Assembly (NCBI GenBank): GCA_007136525.1
Contig: SLGU01000362.1
Span: forward strand, 1 to 11,129
Length of the DNA stretch: 11,129 bases
Source of the DNA: Desulfobacteraceae bacterium
GTDB lineage: Bacteria; Desulfobacterota; Desulfobacteria; Desulfobacterales; Desulfosalsimonadaceae
Direction: 5' to 3'
Translations under genes and position numbers: made by a program
The notes under the pieces: generated by a model
Seen by the model: the letters and a program-made list of their open reading frames with translations, nothing else
Database searches by the model: none
Told to the model about the DNA's origin: nothing
Shown here: piece after piece, positions 1 to 7,510 of the stretch
Position numbering within the stretch: position 1 is the first letter of the stretch
How the letters are laid out: every line of letters begins with the position of its first letter

Positions 1-389
1 AATGGAAGGGCTTTGCGGAAACCAACAAAATCCTTGAAAACACGCCGCCAATACCCATAGACGGCATCTGCGTCCGGATCGGCGCCATGCGCTGCCACAG
101 CCAGGCCATGACCATCAAGCTGACAAAATATATTCCGGTCGAAGACATTTCACAGATGATAGCGGAATCGAACGAGTGGGTGCGGGTGGTCCCCAATGTC
201 AAAGAAACGGTTATCAAGGACCTCACGCCTGCGGCTGTAACCGGGAAACTGGAAATCCCCGTCGGCAGGATTCGAAAACTCGGCATGGGCAGCCAGTACC
301 TGGGGATTTTTACAGTGGGCGACCAGTTGCTGTGGGGCGCTGCCGAACCGGTACGAAGGATGCTCAATATCCTGTTGGGAAGATTGTAG
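1..389 (+). CDS. asd: Aspartate-semialdehyde dehydrogenase, C-terminal part (5' end outside window)
   Basis: The NADPH-dependent enzyme converts aspartyl phosphate to aspartate semialdehyde, the branch point to lysine/diaminopimelate, threonine and methionine; it is cytosolic. The frame is open from base 3 to the TAG at 387-389, giving about 128 C-terminal residues. Visible are the RCHSQA motif (the His is the catalytic base in E. coli Asd), the stretch VVPNVKETV, LTPAAVTG, PVGRIRKL and the ending TVGDQLLWGAAEPVRRML, all very close to the C-terminus of the E. coli-type enzyme. The active-site Cys lies upstream of the window. An internal ATG at 87 is not the start, because homology continues without a break upstream of it. 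The gene converges on the minus-strand train, with only 35 nt between the stop codons and no convincing terminator there. Confidence 0.95.
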   Translation, partial: WKGFAETNKILENTPPIPIDGICVRIGAMRCHSQAMTIKLTKYIPVEDISQMIAESNEWVRVVPNVKETVIKDLTPAAVTGKLEIPVGRIRKLGMGSQYLGIFTVGDQLLWGAAEPVRRMLNILLGRL

Positions 390-424
390 CGCCGGTGAAT
401 GCAGCGAACTTCGCTCAGTGGGGG

Positions 425-1063
425 TCAACGCAGAAAGACCGTGGAGAACAATGCGAGATTGCCCAGAACATGGATTGTAACCGGGACCATGATGTTCTTT
501 TCATACTCGTAGGCAGCGGCAAAAACCAGGGCCCCGACGAGATGGGTCAGCGCAATGCCGCCGGTGGAATGCGCCATAACAAAAATGGCGCTGCTGCCCA
601 GTACGGCTGCGGCAACGCCGGCGCGGCGCAGAAAACCGTAGACAACCCCCCGGAAAAACAATTCCTCGGCGACCGGCCCGATGAATGCGGCGACAATAAA
701 AAACATGACAAGCCGGCTTTTTTCAGCCGGAAGCCGGATGCCGATCATGTCGATGGGGTTGATGCCCGCCGCTGCCATGGCAATTCCTGCAACCGCTGCG
801 GCACAACCAAATCCGGCGGACCAGAACAGTCCCCGCCTGATACCCCGTTTTATGCCGGCCAATGAGAACCCGGCAATGCAAGCCTGGTTTCCGAACAAAA
901 ACGTTAAACCCAGCAGGAAGGCCGCTTGCATCAGCCGGGTCATGCCGGTGGCGCGGATCGCATCCCCGGCGACAGCGCTTCCGGCGAGCACTTCAATTGC
1001 AATGATTCCCCCGACAGCGATTACAAACGGTCCGGGCTCGTACCTGATGGTTTTTGTATCCAT
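425..1063 (-). CDS. CPBP-family intramembrane metalloprotease (type II CAAX protease-like)
   Basis: A 212-residue, strongly hydrophobic protein with several membrane segments. The three motifs of the CPBP/Abi family are intact: EELFFRG (E133, E134, R138), FVMAH (H165) and HVLGN (H198, N202). These are the glutamates and histidines that form the active site in this family inside the membrane. Substrate unknown; family members process prenylated or membrane proteins, and some take part in bacteriocin immunity. Start: the frame opens at an ATG at 1096 with no Shine-Dalgarno, but the ATG at 1063 has GAGG (1072-1075) 8 nt upstream, so I chose 1063. It overlaps the end of the upstream HEAT-repeat gene by 43 nt in another frame, which suggests translational coupling. 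It is the last gene of the train. Confidence 0.88.
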   Translation of the reverse strand: MDTKTIRYEPGPFVIAVGGIIAIEVLAGSAVAGDAIRATGMTRLMQAAFLLGLTFLFGNQACIAGFSLAGIKRGIRRGLFWSAGFGCAAAVAGIAMAAAGINPIDMIGIRLPAEKSRLVMFFIVAAFIGPVAEELFFRGVVYGFLRRAGVAAAVLGSSAIFVMAHSTGGIALTHLVGALVFAAAYEYEKNIMVPVTIHVLGNLALFSTVFLR

Positions 1064-2529
1064 CCCAGTTGCCTCAATGCCCTGTATGCATACCATTGAA
1101 CATACCAGTGATCACTTGCAGCAATGCGCTGGATTATCTTTTCGGCGTCACCCCGGCCGCCCACCCTGCCGAGGCTTGAATAGGCGCTGCAGACGACATT
1201 CGGGTGCGGGTCGTCAAGCATGCGCCAAAGCAGGTCCGCTGCTTCAGGGCCACGGCCGTTACCGAGTGCGGCAGCAAACCAGTATCGAACCGGAACATGT
1301 TGGCTCCCGGAAATACGGCTGTTCATTTTAAACGTCATCGGGTCCATAGACGATTGCGATATGGCCATTAACGCGCGCCTCTGCAGCTGCCGGTCGCCGG
1401 ACAACAGGCCCGCCTGGATTTCATCCCGGGTCGTCATGGGCGCGTCCGTCCCCAGATACAGCGGAACGGCCGCTCCCAAACCCATAAAAAGGCATATCAG
1501 GGTCGCCAGCCCATGCCGTAAGAATACCTGGGGGAGCATAAACAAAAGTACACAAATCAACCCGTGAAACAGAATAAACAAGGCGAGGGGCAGGGCGGCA
1601 AAGAGGCTGTAAAAAGTGATCAACCGAAAAAACCCCTGGTTGTCCGTCTGTTGGGAGAAGTCCCAAAGCACACTGCGGGGTGTTTGAAAAAAATCGGAAA
1701 CAGTCGCTTTGAGGACACCTTTCCCATGTGTTGAGAACGTAAGGCGGTCATTTTCCAATGTCACGTAAAGATCGCAGGGCCCGCTTCCTTGAACCGGGAG
1801 ATAATCATGGGCGGCCAACATCCTGTCAACCCGGGCCTTGAGCGCATCGTCGCTGATATCGTTCGTGCATGCGGGCACAATCAGTTTCTGGCCGGGTGTT
1901 TTGAACAGCTTTGCCGGGTAAAGGGTATAACGATAATAAAAATCGTTGAAAGCGGTACCGACCCCGGTGGACAGGAGCATGTTGTCCCGAATCTCGATAA
2001 ATATATCCCTGTCTGTTTTCGGAAGCCAGACCAGCGCGATCACAACAACGCAGGCGACCTGGAGAAACAGCACCAATCGGCCCTGCGGCCTGATTTCTGC
2101 AGGCATATGATAGACACACGCAATAAAAACAAAAGGGGGAATGAGAAGCAGGGGAATCGAAGCAAAAAAGGAAAACCCACCGGCATTGACAGCGACTACG
2201 GCTGCCAGCCAAAGGATCATAAACAATATGGCAAACCGAGGGTTGCCTTTGAAAACCCGGCTGTATAACCAGGCCCCTGCCATGGCTGCAATACACAGGC
2301 CCGCCCCGACGGTCAGCGTGAAAAAAAGCGCACCATAAAACGCGGGCAGGAAGCGTGTCAGTCCGGCCGTGATGATTTGATTGGGCACGATCAGGTACCC
2401 GGCCGCATCCATTGCCATGAGCTTTGCATGCAAAGCCAGGTTTGACCGGTAAACAAAAAAGAAGAATATCGCCTGGGACAGGGATAATCCGGCTGCCAGG
2501 ACAGTCGCTGGAAATATTATGCGCTTCAT
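1021..2529 (-). CDS. Multi-pass membrane protein with C-terminal HEAT-like repeats, function unknown
   Basis: 502 residues. Residues 1-175 hold about five hydrophobic segments, the first near residues 5-27. Residues about 180-310 form a soluble, probably extracytoplasmic region containing two cysteines that could pair (PACTND and GPCDLY). Two further long hydrophobic segments lie about 315-370. The last ~130 residues are helical and HEAT/PBS-lyase-like: PVRYWFAAALGNGRG, AADLLWRMLDDPHPNVVCSAYSSLG and WYVQWYAYRALRQLGW have the spacing of such repeats. HEAT repeats usually form protein-binding surfaces; no catalytic motif is visible. The ATG lies 1 nt after the aroQ stop with no clear Shine-Dalgarno, so coupling to aroQ is likely. 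The 3' end overlaps the CPBP protease gene. I do not recognise a named family. Confidence 0.82.
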   Translation of the reverse strand: MKRIIFPATVLAAGLSLSQAIFFFFVYRSNLALHAKLMAMDAAGYLIVPNQIITAGLTRFLPAFYGALFFTLTVGAGLCIAAMAGAWLYSRVFKGNPRFAILFMILWLAAVVAVNAGGFSFFASIPLLLIPPFVFIACVYHMPAEIRPQGRLVLFLQVACVVVIALVWLPKTDRDIFIEIRDNMLLSTGVGTAFNDFYYRYTLYPAKLFKTPGQKLIVPACTNDISDDALKARVDRMLAAHDYLPVQGSGPCDLYVTLENDRLTFSTHGKGVLKATVSDFFQTPRSVLWDFSQQTDNQGFFRLITFYSLFAALPLALFILFHGLICVLLFMLPQVFLRHGLATLICLFMGLGAAVPLYLGTDAPMTTRDEIQAGLLSGDRQLQRRALMAISQSSMDPMTFKMNSRISGSQHVPVRYWFAAALGNGRGPEAADLLWRMLDDPHPNVVCSAYSSLGRVGGRGDAEKIIQRIAASDHWYVQWYAYRALRQLGWIQKPSGTSPDRL

Positions 2530-2530
2530 T

Positions 2531-2965
2531 TCAAGGCCGCATCAACTGGAAAGCAGCGTCAATGGCCAGAAGGTAGCCGTGGCTTCCGAAGCCGCATATC
2601 TGGCCTGAAACCACGTCCGCTATCATGGAATTGCGCCGGAATGGCTCCCTTTTGTAAATGTTGGACAGGTGCACCTCGATTATGGGGATGTCAAGCAGCA
2701 GCAGGGCGTCCCGGATGGCAAGGGATGTGTGGGTGTATGCGGCCGCATTGATGATCAAGCCTTCATACTGGTCAATCGCTGATTGAATCCTGTCCACAAT
2801 AGTGCCCTCGCAGTTGGACTGAAAAAAATCAAGCGTCATGCCCAGCGCCATACCCTTGTCTGCCATTTGCCGGTTGATATCGTCCATGGTTTCGGTGCCG
2901 TAATGGAGCGGTTCGCGCTTCCCGAGCATGTTCAGGTTGGGCCCGTGTATGACCAGAATTTTCAT
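2531..2965 (-). CDS. aroQ: 3-dehydroquinate dehydratase, type II
   Basis: Catalyses the third step of the shikimate pathway, trans-dehydration of 3-dehydroquinate to 3-dehydroshikimate, as a cytosolic dodecamer. At 144 residues it has the usual family length. Visible motifs: HGPNLNMLGKREP (7-19) followed by Y22, the catalytic tyrosine; FFQSNCEG (47-54); IINAAAYTHTS with N73 and H79; and EVHLSNIYKREPFR with H99 and R110 for catalysis and carboxylate binding. All active-site residues of the type II enzyme are present. A GAGGG lies 7 nt upstream of the ATG. The gene is 39 nt downstream of rpe and its stop is 1 nt before the HEAT-repeat protein. Confidence 0.97.
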   Translation of the reverse strand: MKILVIHGPNLNMLGKREPLHYGTETMDDINRQMADKGMALGMTLDFFQSNCEGTIVDRIQSAIDQYEGLIINAAAYTHTSLAIRDALLLLDIPIIEVHLSNIYKREPFRRNSMIADVVSGQICGFGSHGYLLAIDAAFQLMRP

Positions 2966-3004
2966 GGTTTTCCCTCAAGCGTGGGTGATGGCATCGCCGG
3001 TTTG

Positions 3005-3670
3005 TTATGCGGCCTTGAAACGCATGGCCGCTCGTAACGCTTCAATGGTCGCCTTGTAGTCGCTGCTGCCGAAAATGGCTGATCCGGCCACGAACGAATC
3101 CGTGCCGGCCTCGGATATGTCACGGATGGTTGACGCATTGACACCGCCGTCTACCTGGATGATGGTGGAAAGGTTCTTTTTGTCGATCATTTGCCTCAAC
3201 AGGCGGATGCGGTCAAGGCTGTTGACAATGAAAGACTGGCCGCCGAATCCCGGGTTGACGCTCATGATGAGAACAAAATCAAGGGATTCAAGGACCCATT
3301 CCAGGGCTTCCACAGGGGTTGCCGGGTTCAGTGCCACTCCCGGTTTCGCGCCGGTATCGCGGATCAGGGCGATGGTCCGGTTCAGATGGGTACACGCCTC
3401 TGCATGAACGGATATGTAGTCTGCACCGGCTTCGGCAAAATCAGGAATATAACGGTCGGGCTGCTCAATCATCAGGTGTACGTCCAGGGGAAGGCCTGTC
3501 ACCCGTTTTGCCGCTTCCGTGATCATGGGGCCGATGGTGATATTGGGAACAAAATGACCATCCATGACGTCAATGTGGATCCAGTCTGCACCGGCTTGTT
3601 CCACCGCACGGATTTCATCACCCAGCCGGCTGAAATCAGCCGACAGAATCGAGGGCGCGATAATTTTCAT
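3005..3670 (-). CDS. rpe: Ribulose-phosphate 3-epimerase
   Basis: Interconverts D-ribulose 5-phosphate and D-xylulose 5-phosphate in the pentose phosphate pathway; cytosolic TIM barrel of the usual size (221 residues). Visible: APSILSADF (5-13), HIDVMDGHFVPN (32-43) with metal-binding H32 and D34, LDVHLMI with H65, SVNPGFGGQSF (137-147), and QVDGGVN with D174, giving the full His-Asp-His-Asp metal set. The C-terminal phosphate-binding stretch VAGSAIFGSSDY is also intact. The ATG at 3670 is preceded by AAGGA with about 8 nt spacing. It lies 32 nt after the PASTA gene and 39 nt before aroQ, within the same minus-strand train. Confidence 0.97.
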   Translation of the reverse strand: MKIIAPSILSADFSRLGDEIRAVEQAGADWIHIDVMDGHFVPNITIGPMITEAAKRVTGLPLDVHLMIEQPDRYIPDFAEAGADYISVHAEACTHLNRTIALIRDTGAKPGVALNPATPVEALEWVLESLDFVLIMSVNPGFGGQSFIVNSLDRIRLLRQMIDKKNLSTIIQVDGGVNASTIRDISEAGTDSFVAGSAIFGSSDYKATIEALRAAMRFKAA

Positions 3671-3702
3671 TTAAAGGGTCCTTTTCGTCTTCGTCAAGCG
3701 GT

Positions 3703-4665
3703 TCAATAAACTTTGGATACCACCAGTTCGTCGTTGAGATAAAGGAACAATGCCGCCTGGGTGTGGGCGGGAACAAACGCCCATATTTCCCTTCCGGGCG
3801 GCATGAGGCTGTCATGAAGCGTCACGTTCATGCCGTAAATGGACAGGTCCAGCCTTATATGCTGCTTCAGATAGCCATGGGGAAGCCGGTACCTGAAAAG
3901 CCTGCCCGCATGGGCCTGGCCCGTTGATTCATCTTTTGCCCTGCGATTGACAACCAGCCTGATCTTCCGGTTTTCCTCAACATAATGCCCGGCTTTGGGT
4001 GTCTGCCCGATAACGGCGTTTTCCGGTTTTGTTTTATCATATACCGTTGTGATGCCGTCAAGCATAAGTTTGTATTCATCCATGACCAGCATGGCTTCAT
4101 CCAGCAAGCGCCCCTCGAAATCGGGCATTGAATAGGATGCCGGCCGTGATCCCTGGCTGACGAGCAGGTCAATGCTGTCAGAGCGCCTGGCTGTGCTGCC
4201 CGGACGGGGAAACTGGGCGATAACGGTGCCCCGGGCGGCCGTATCAGAAAAAACTGTGGCATTGTTTCCTGCTGCAAGACCGTTTTGCTCAACCACGATC
4301 ATCGCCTGCGGCAGTTGATATCCCCGGAGGTCCGGAACGGCAACCGTGGGGGTGCCTCTGGATATCACCAGTGAAACATCCCTGCCTTTTTTGATGGTGC
4401 GACCGGGCTCAGGCGTTTGATGAATCACGTGGTTTCTGGGTATGGCCCCGTCATACTCGAACCCGCTGACCCGTGTGTTAAGTCCTAGCCCGCTCAACAA
4501 CTGAAGAACGAACACGGCGTCCTTTCCGCTGAGTTCAGGCACGATCACCGATTCTTCACCCTTGATGAAAAAAGACAGGGTGAAAAAGGCGCTCAGGCCG
4601 GCAACCGTTGAAAAAAGGATAAGAATAAACAGGAATTTTATTGCCTGGCGAAACATACCGGTCAC
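3703..4665 (-). CDS. PASTA-domain membrane protein without a kinase domain
   Basis: 320 residues. A short cytoplasmic end and one hydrophobic helix (about residues 8-34) act as a membrane anchor, placing the rest outside the cytoplasm. Three PASTA domains follow: about 41-103 (starting IVPELSG), 108-170 (VAVPDLRG) and 177-241 (SMPDFEG), each ending in a V-NRR or VSxG type strand. The last ~80 residues are an unassigned tail. PASTA domains bind peptidoglycan stem peptides or beta-lactams in PBP2x and PrkC/PknB. No kinase or transpeptidase motif is present. The GTG start overlaps the rsmB stop as GTGA; an ATG three codons in (4656) is an equal alternative, and neither has a strong Shine-Dalgarno. 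By position (rsmB-PASTA-rpe) it matches PrkC in Firmicutes clusters. A role in sensing or organising the cell wall is inference. Confidence 0.87.
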   Translation of the reverse strand: MTGMFRQAIKFLFILILFSTVAGLSAFFTLSFFIKGEESVIVPELSGKDAVFVLQLLSGLGLNTRVSGFEYDGAIPRNHVIHQTPEPGRTIKKGRDVSLVISRGTPTVAVPDLRGYQLPQAMIVVEQNGLAAGNNATVFSDTAARGTVIAQFPRPGSTARRSDSIDLLVSQGSRPASYSMPDFEGRLLDEAMLVMDEYKLMLDGITTVYDKTKPENAVIGQTPKAGHYVEENRKIRLVVNRRAKDESTGQAHAGRLFRYRLPHGYLKQHIRLDLSIYGMNVTLHDSLMPPGREIWAFVPAHTQAALFLYLNDELVVSKVY

Positions 4666-6041
4666 TTATTCTTTTTAAAAGCGGCGATGAAAAAACCGTC
4701 CGTATGATGGATATGGGGAAGAATCCTGATTCCTTCGCAGTCGTCTTCCGGTTTGTCCGAAAACACATCAACAATACCGGATAACGCCAGGCGCGCATAT
4801 CCGGGATGCGTTTTCAGGAACCCGGACACCACATCATCGGTTTCCTCGGGCTCAATGGAGCAGACCGAATAAACAAGGGTACCCCCGGGGCGAACAGCCG
4901 CGGACACGTTTTCCAGGTATTTAAGTTGTTTTTCCCTGTTCCGGTTTAAATCGCCCGGGGCCAGCAGCCACCGGGTATCCGGGTTTCTACGGATCACCCC
5001 CATGCCGGAGCAGGGCGCATCGATCAATACCCGATCATACAAAGCGCGGTGCTTCTGGTCAAGAGACTGATTTAAATCGTGATTGAAAACATTGACAATG
5101 GCAATGCCAAGGCGCGTCATCTGCTGCACGAGCTTCTCCAATCGGCCCGGATGATTGTCCATGGCGTTGATGACGCCCTTGTTCGCCATTAATTGCGCCA
5201 GGTGACCGGTTTTGCCGCCAAGGCCGGCGCAGGCATCCAGGACGGTTTCCCCGGGGCGGGGGGCAACCGCGCGGGCCACAAGCTGGGCGGCCTCGTCCTG
5301 GACCTGGAACCAGCCGTCCTGAAAAACAGCCATCTCCTGGATGCTCTCCTCGAGCCCCCTCACAACAACGCCTTCCGGTGTCAGAGCGGAGGGCGCAACG
5401 TGCGCCGACACATCCCGCAAAGCGTCGATCAACTGATCCCTTGAAGCCTTGAGGGTATTGGTGCGCAGGCACAGGGGCGGGATCTCGTTGAAAAAGCGGC
5501 AAAGGCGCTCGGTTTGTTCAAACCCGAATCGATTTGTCCAGCGCTGGATAATCCATCGGGGAAAAGATGCTTCAACGGACAGCCAGACCAAGGGGTCGGT
5601 CTGTTTCTGCGGCCACTTTATAGTGTCCAGGTTTCGGACGGCGCCCCGCAGGAGGCCGTTGACAAATCCCACCACCCATGGCGGGGATGATGTTTTAGCG
5701 AGCGAAACCGCTGTGTTGACCGCGGCTGAAACCGGCACCTTGGACATGTTCATCACCTGGAAAAGTGCCATTCGGAGGATGGTCAGCACATACGGGTCAA
5801 TCTTTTTGAGCCCGCCTTTTGATGATTGGCCGATGACCCAATCCAGCTTCCCGCGTGTGCGCAAAACGCCGTAAACGATGGCGTATGTGAAATTACGGTC
5901 CCGCTGGTTCATCAATTTGAATGAAGGGTCGAACCGGTTTTCGATGAGGTTGTCCAGGGTCTGCTTCCTTCCCTCCCTAATGCCGGTGTCAAGGGCGGTG
6001 AGGATGTCGCAAGCGGTCCTGCGGGGGTCTGATCCGGTCAT
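4662..6041 (-). CDS. rsmB: 16S rRNA (cytosine-967-C5)-methyltransferase
   Basis: Transfers a methyl group from SAM to C967 (E. coli numbering) of 16S rRNA. 459 residues. The N-terminal ~135 residues are a NusB-like RNA-binding domain (NFTYAIVYGVLR, ILRMALFQ, VNGLLRGAVRN). The Rossmann methyltransferase domain follows with the SAM motif DACAGLGGKTGHLA, motif IV DAPCSGMGVIRRNPDTRW (C344) and motif VI YSVCSIEPEE (C394). The 50-residue spacing of the two cysteines equals that of C325 and C375 in E. coli RsmB, where C375 is the nucleophile. The C-terminal HHTDGFFIAAFKK is also typical. The ATG overlaps the fmt stop as ATGA, and its stop overlaps the PASTA start, so coupling in both directions is likely. 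Confidence 0.96.
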   Translation of the reverse strand: MTGSDPRRTACDILTALDTGIREGRKQTLDNLIENRFDPSFKLMNQRDRNFTYAIVYGVLRTRGKLDWVIGQSSKGGLKKIDPYVLTILRMALFQVMNMSKVPVSAAVNTAVSLAKTSSPPWVVGFVNGLLRGAVRNLDTIKWPQKQTDPLVWLSVEASFPRWIIQRWTNRFGFEQTERLCRFFNEIPPLCLRTNTLKASRDQLIDALRDVSAHVAPSALTPEGVVVRGLEESIQEMAVFQDGWFQVQDEAAQLVARAVAPRPGETVLDACAGLGGKTGHLAQLMANKGVINAMDNHPGRLEKLVQQMTRLGIAIVNVFNHDLNQSLDQKHRALYDRVLIDAPCSGMGVIRRNPDTRWLLAPGDLNRNREKQLKYLENVSAAVRPGGTLVYSVCSIEPEETDDVVSGFLKTHPGYARLALSGIVDVFSDKPEDDCEGIRILPHIHHTDGFFIAAFKKNK

Positions 6042-6979
6042 TTAAAAAGGGTTCCCGGCGCAATCGGCTGTCCTTTGAGAAAGGCTTCGATGTTCATCCG
6101 CCTGCCGGAATCCGCCTGGATTTCAGTGATGCACAGCGCATCCCGTCCGCATGCGACGCGTAGTTCGTCATCAAAGCAGCGAATAACGGTTCCGGGAAGG
6201 CGGTTTTCAGTCGCCGGGCATACCGCCGCAGAAAACACCTTGAGGCGCTTGCTGTCCAGGAACGTGAATGCGCCGGGCCATGGGGTCATGCCGCGGATAA
6301 ATCTTTCAATGTGTTCTGCCGGCCTGGTCCAGTCAATATGCCCGTCGGATTTCTTCAGCATGGGCGCGTACGTGGCCAGGGCGTGGTTTTGAGTGGCCGG
6401 CCGGACAGTGCCCGATGCAATGGCGTCAATGGTGTTTACCAAAACGCGTGCAGCCAGTTCAGAGAGCCTGTCATGGAGAGTGCCGGCCGTATCATCGGTC
6501 ATGATGGGTGTTTTTTCTGAGAGCAGAACTTCTCCCGTATCCAGCCCCTTGTCCATCAGCATGCTGGTGACGCCGGTTTCTGTCTCGCCGTTGATAATGG
6601 CCCATTGAATAGGGGCAGGCCCGCGGTATGCCGGGAGCAGGGATGCATGCATGTTGACGGACCCGAAAAGCGGAATATCCAGTATCCGTTTCTGAAGGAT
6701 ATGCCCGAATGCCACCACAACAAAGAGGTCCGGGCGCCGGGCCGCCAGTGCATCATAGAAATCATCGGTATTAACGGCATCCGGCTGCAGGACAGGGTAA
6801 CCCAGTGCATCGGCCGTCTGCTTGACCGGTGGCGACTGCATCCGCCTGCCGCGCCCCTGGGGGCGGTCCGGGCGGGTGATCACCAGGTCCACGCGGCAGT
6901 TGCATTCCCCAAGGGCTTTGAGACAGGGGACCGCGAAATCGGGCGTACCCATGAAGATGATTTTCAGGGGATCATTCAT
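6038..6979 (-). CDS. fmt: Methionyl-tRNA formyltransferase
   Basis: Formylates Met-tRNA(fMet) using 10-formyl-THF so that bacterial translation can start. At 313 residues it matches the family. Visible: FMGTPDFAVP (9-18) at the N-terminus of the formyltransferase fold; RPDRPQGRGRR, which lies in the substrate-binding region; VNMHASLLPAYRGPAPIQ with catalytic N109 and H111; and MDKGLDTG with D147. The N-to-D spacing of 38 equals that of E. coli Fmt. The C-terminal OB-like domain (about 205-313) is complete. The ATG overlaps the def stop by 8 nt and there is no obvious Shine-Dalgarno, which fits translational coupling to def, its functional partner. Confidence 0.97.
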   Translation of the reverse strand: MNDPLKIIFMGTPDFAVPCLKALGECNCRVDLVITRPDRPQGRGRRMQSPPVKQTADALGYPVLQPDAVNTDDFYDALAARRPDLFVVVAFGHILQKRILDIPLFGSVNMHASLLPAYRGPAPIQWAIINGETETGVTSMLMDKGLDTGEVLLSEKTPIMTDDTAGTLHDRLSELAARVLVNTIDAIASGTVRPATQNHALATYAPMLKKSDGHIDWTRPAEHIERFIRGMTPWPGAFTFLDSKRLKVFSAAVCPATENRLPGTVIRCFDDELRVACGRDALCITEIQADSGRRMNIEAFLKGQPIAPGTLFK

Positions 6980-7481
6980 TTTTAATGCGCTTGTGACACT
7001 TTCGTTTGTAAATCTGACGTTTCAGCGCACTGATGCGCTCCAATATCAATACGCCATTCAAGTGGTCGATCTCATGCTGAAGGATAATCGCAGGGATGCC
7101 TTCGGCTTCAAACGTCACCGGGTTGCCGTTCCGGTCCAGCCCTTCAACCACGATTTTCTCGGCACGCCGGATATCACAGCGCATGTCCGGTACGCTCAGG
7201 CACCCTTCTTCTTCGGAAAGGGTTGAACCGTGGTATTCAACAATCCGGGGATTGATCAAGACTCTGTAATCGCGCACCTGTTCATCGGAAACAGGATCAT
7301 ATACGATTATGGCCTTATCGATCCCCACTTGTATGGCGGCAAGGCCTACGCCCGGTGCGTCATACATGGTCTGGGCCATGTTTTCGATAATTTTTTTCAC
7401 CTCGTCCGTCACTTCAGCGACCGGTTTCACCGGCTTTGACAAAAACGGGTCCGGATATGTCAGTATGGGTAGGATAGTCAT
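6972..7481 (-). CDS. def: Peptide deformylase
   Basis: Removes the formyl group from the N-terminal methionine of nascent proteins; a metalloenzyme acting at the ribosome exit. 169 residues, normal for type I. All three signature motifs are intact: GVGLAAIQ (44-51), EEGCLSVP with metal ligand C94, and QHEIDH with ligands H136 and H140 and catalytic E137. The start ILPILTYPDPFL is the typical N-terminus, so the ATG at 7481 is secure although the AT-rich stretch before it shows no clear Shine-Dalgarno. It lies 29 nt downstream of ribF and overlaps fmt by 8 nt; def-fmt pairing is the common bacterial arrangement. Confidence 0.97.
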   Translation of the reverse strand: MTILPILTYPDPFLSKPVKPVAEVTDEVKKIIENMAQTMYDAPGVGLAAIQVGIDKAIIVYDPVSDEQVRDYRVLINPRIVEYHGSTLSEEEGCLSVPDMRCDIRRAEKIVVEGLDRNGNPVTFEAEGIPAIILQHEIDHLNGVLILERISALKRQIYKRKCHKRIKNE

Positions 7482-7510
7482 AATACGTTACAAATTAATA
7501 CATCAACGGT

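Noticed and set aside
390..424. Hairpin AGCGA/TCGCT between the convergent asd and CPBP genes as a terminator
   Set aside because: Only 5 bp with a 3-nt loop and no T-run on either side.
176..865. Long open frame on the plus strand opposite the CPBP protease gene
   Set aside because: Its protein is rich in Gly, Asp, Gln and Asn with no recognisable motif, and it lies antisense to a protein with intact family motifs.
1064..1096. Upstream ATG (1096) as the start of the CPBP protease
   Set aside because: No Shine-Dalgarno before it and it lengthens the overlap to 76 nt; the ATG at 1063 has GAGG at good spacing.
1789..2268. Open frames on both strands inside the HEAT-repeat gene (also 1826-2296)
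   Set aside because: Low-complexity shadow translations of the membrane-protein gene; no start signals or homology.
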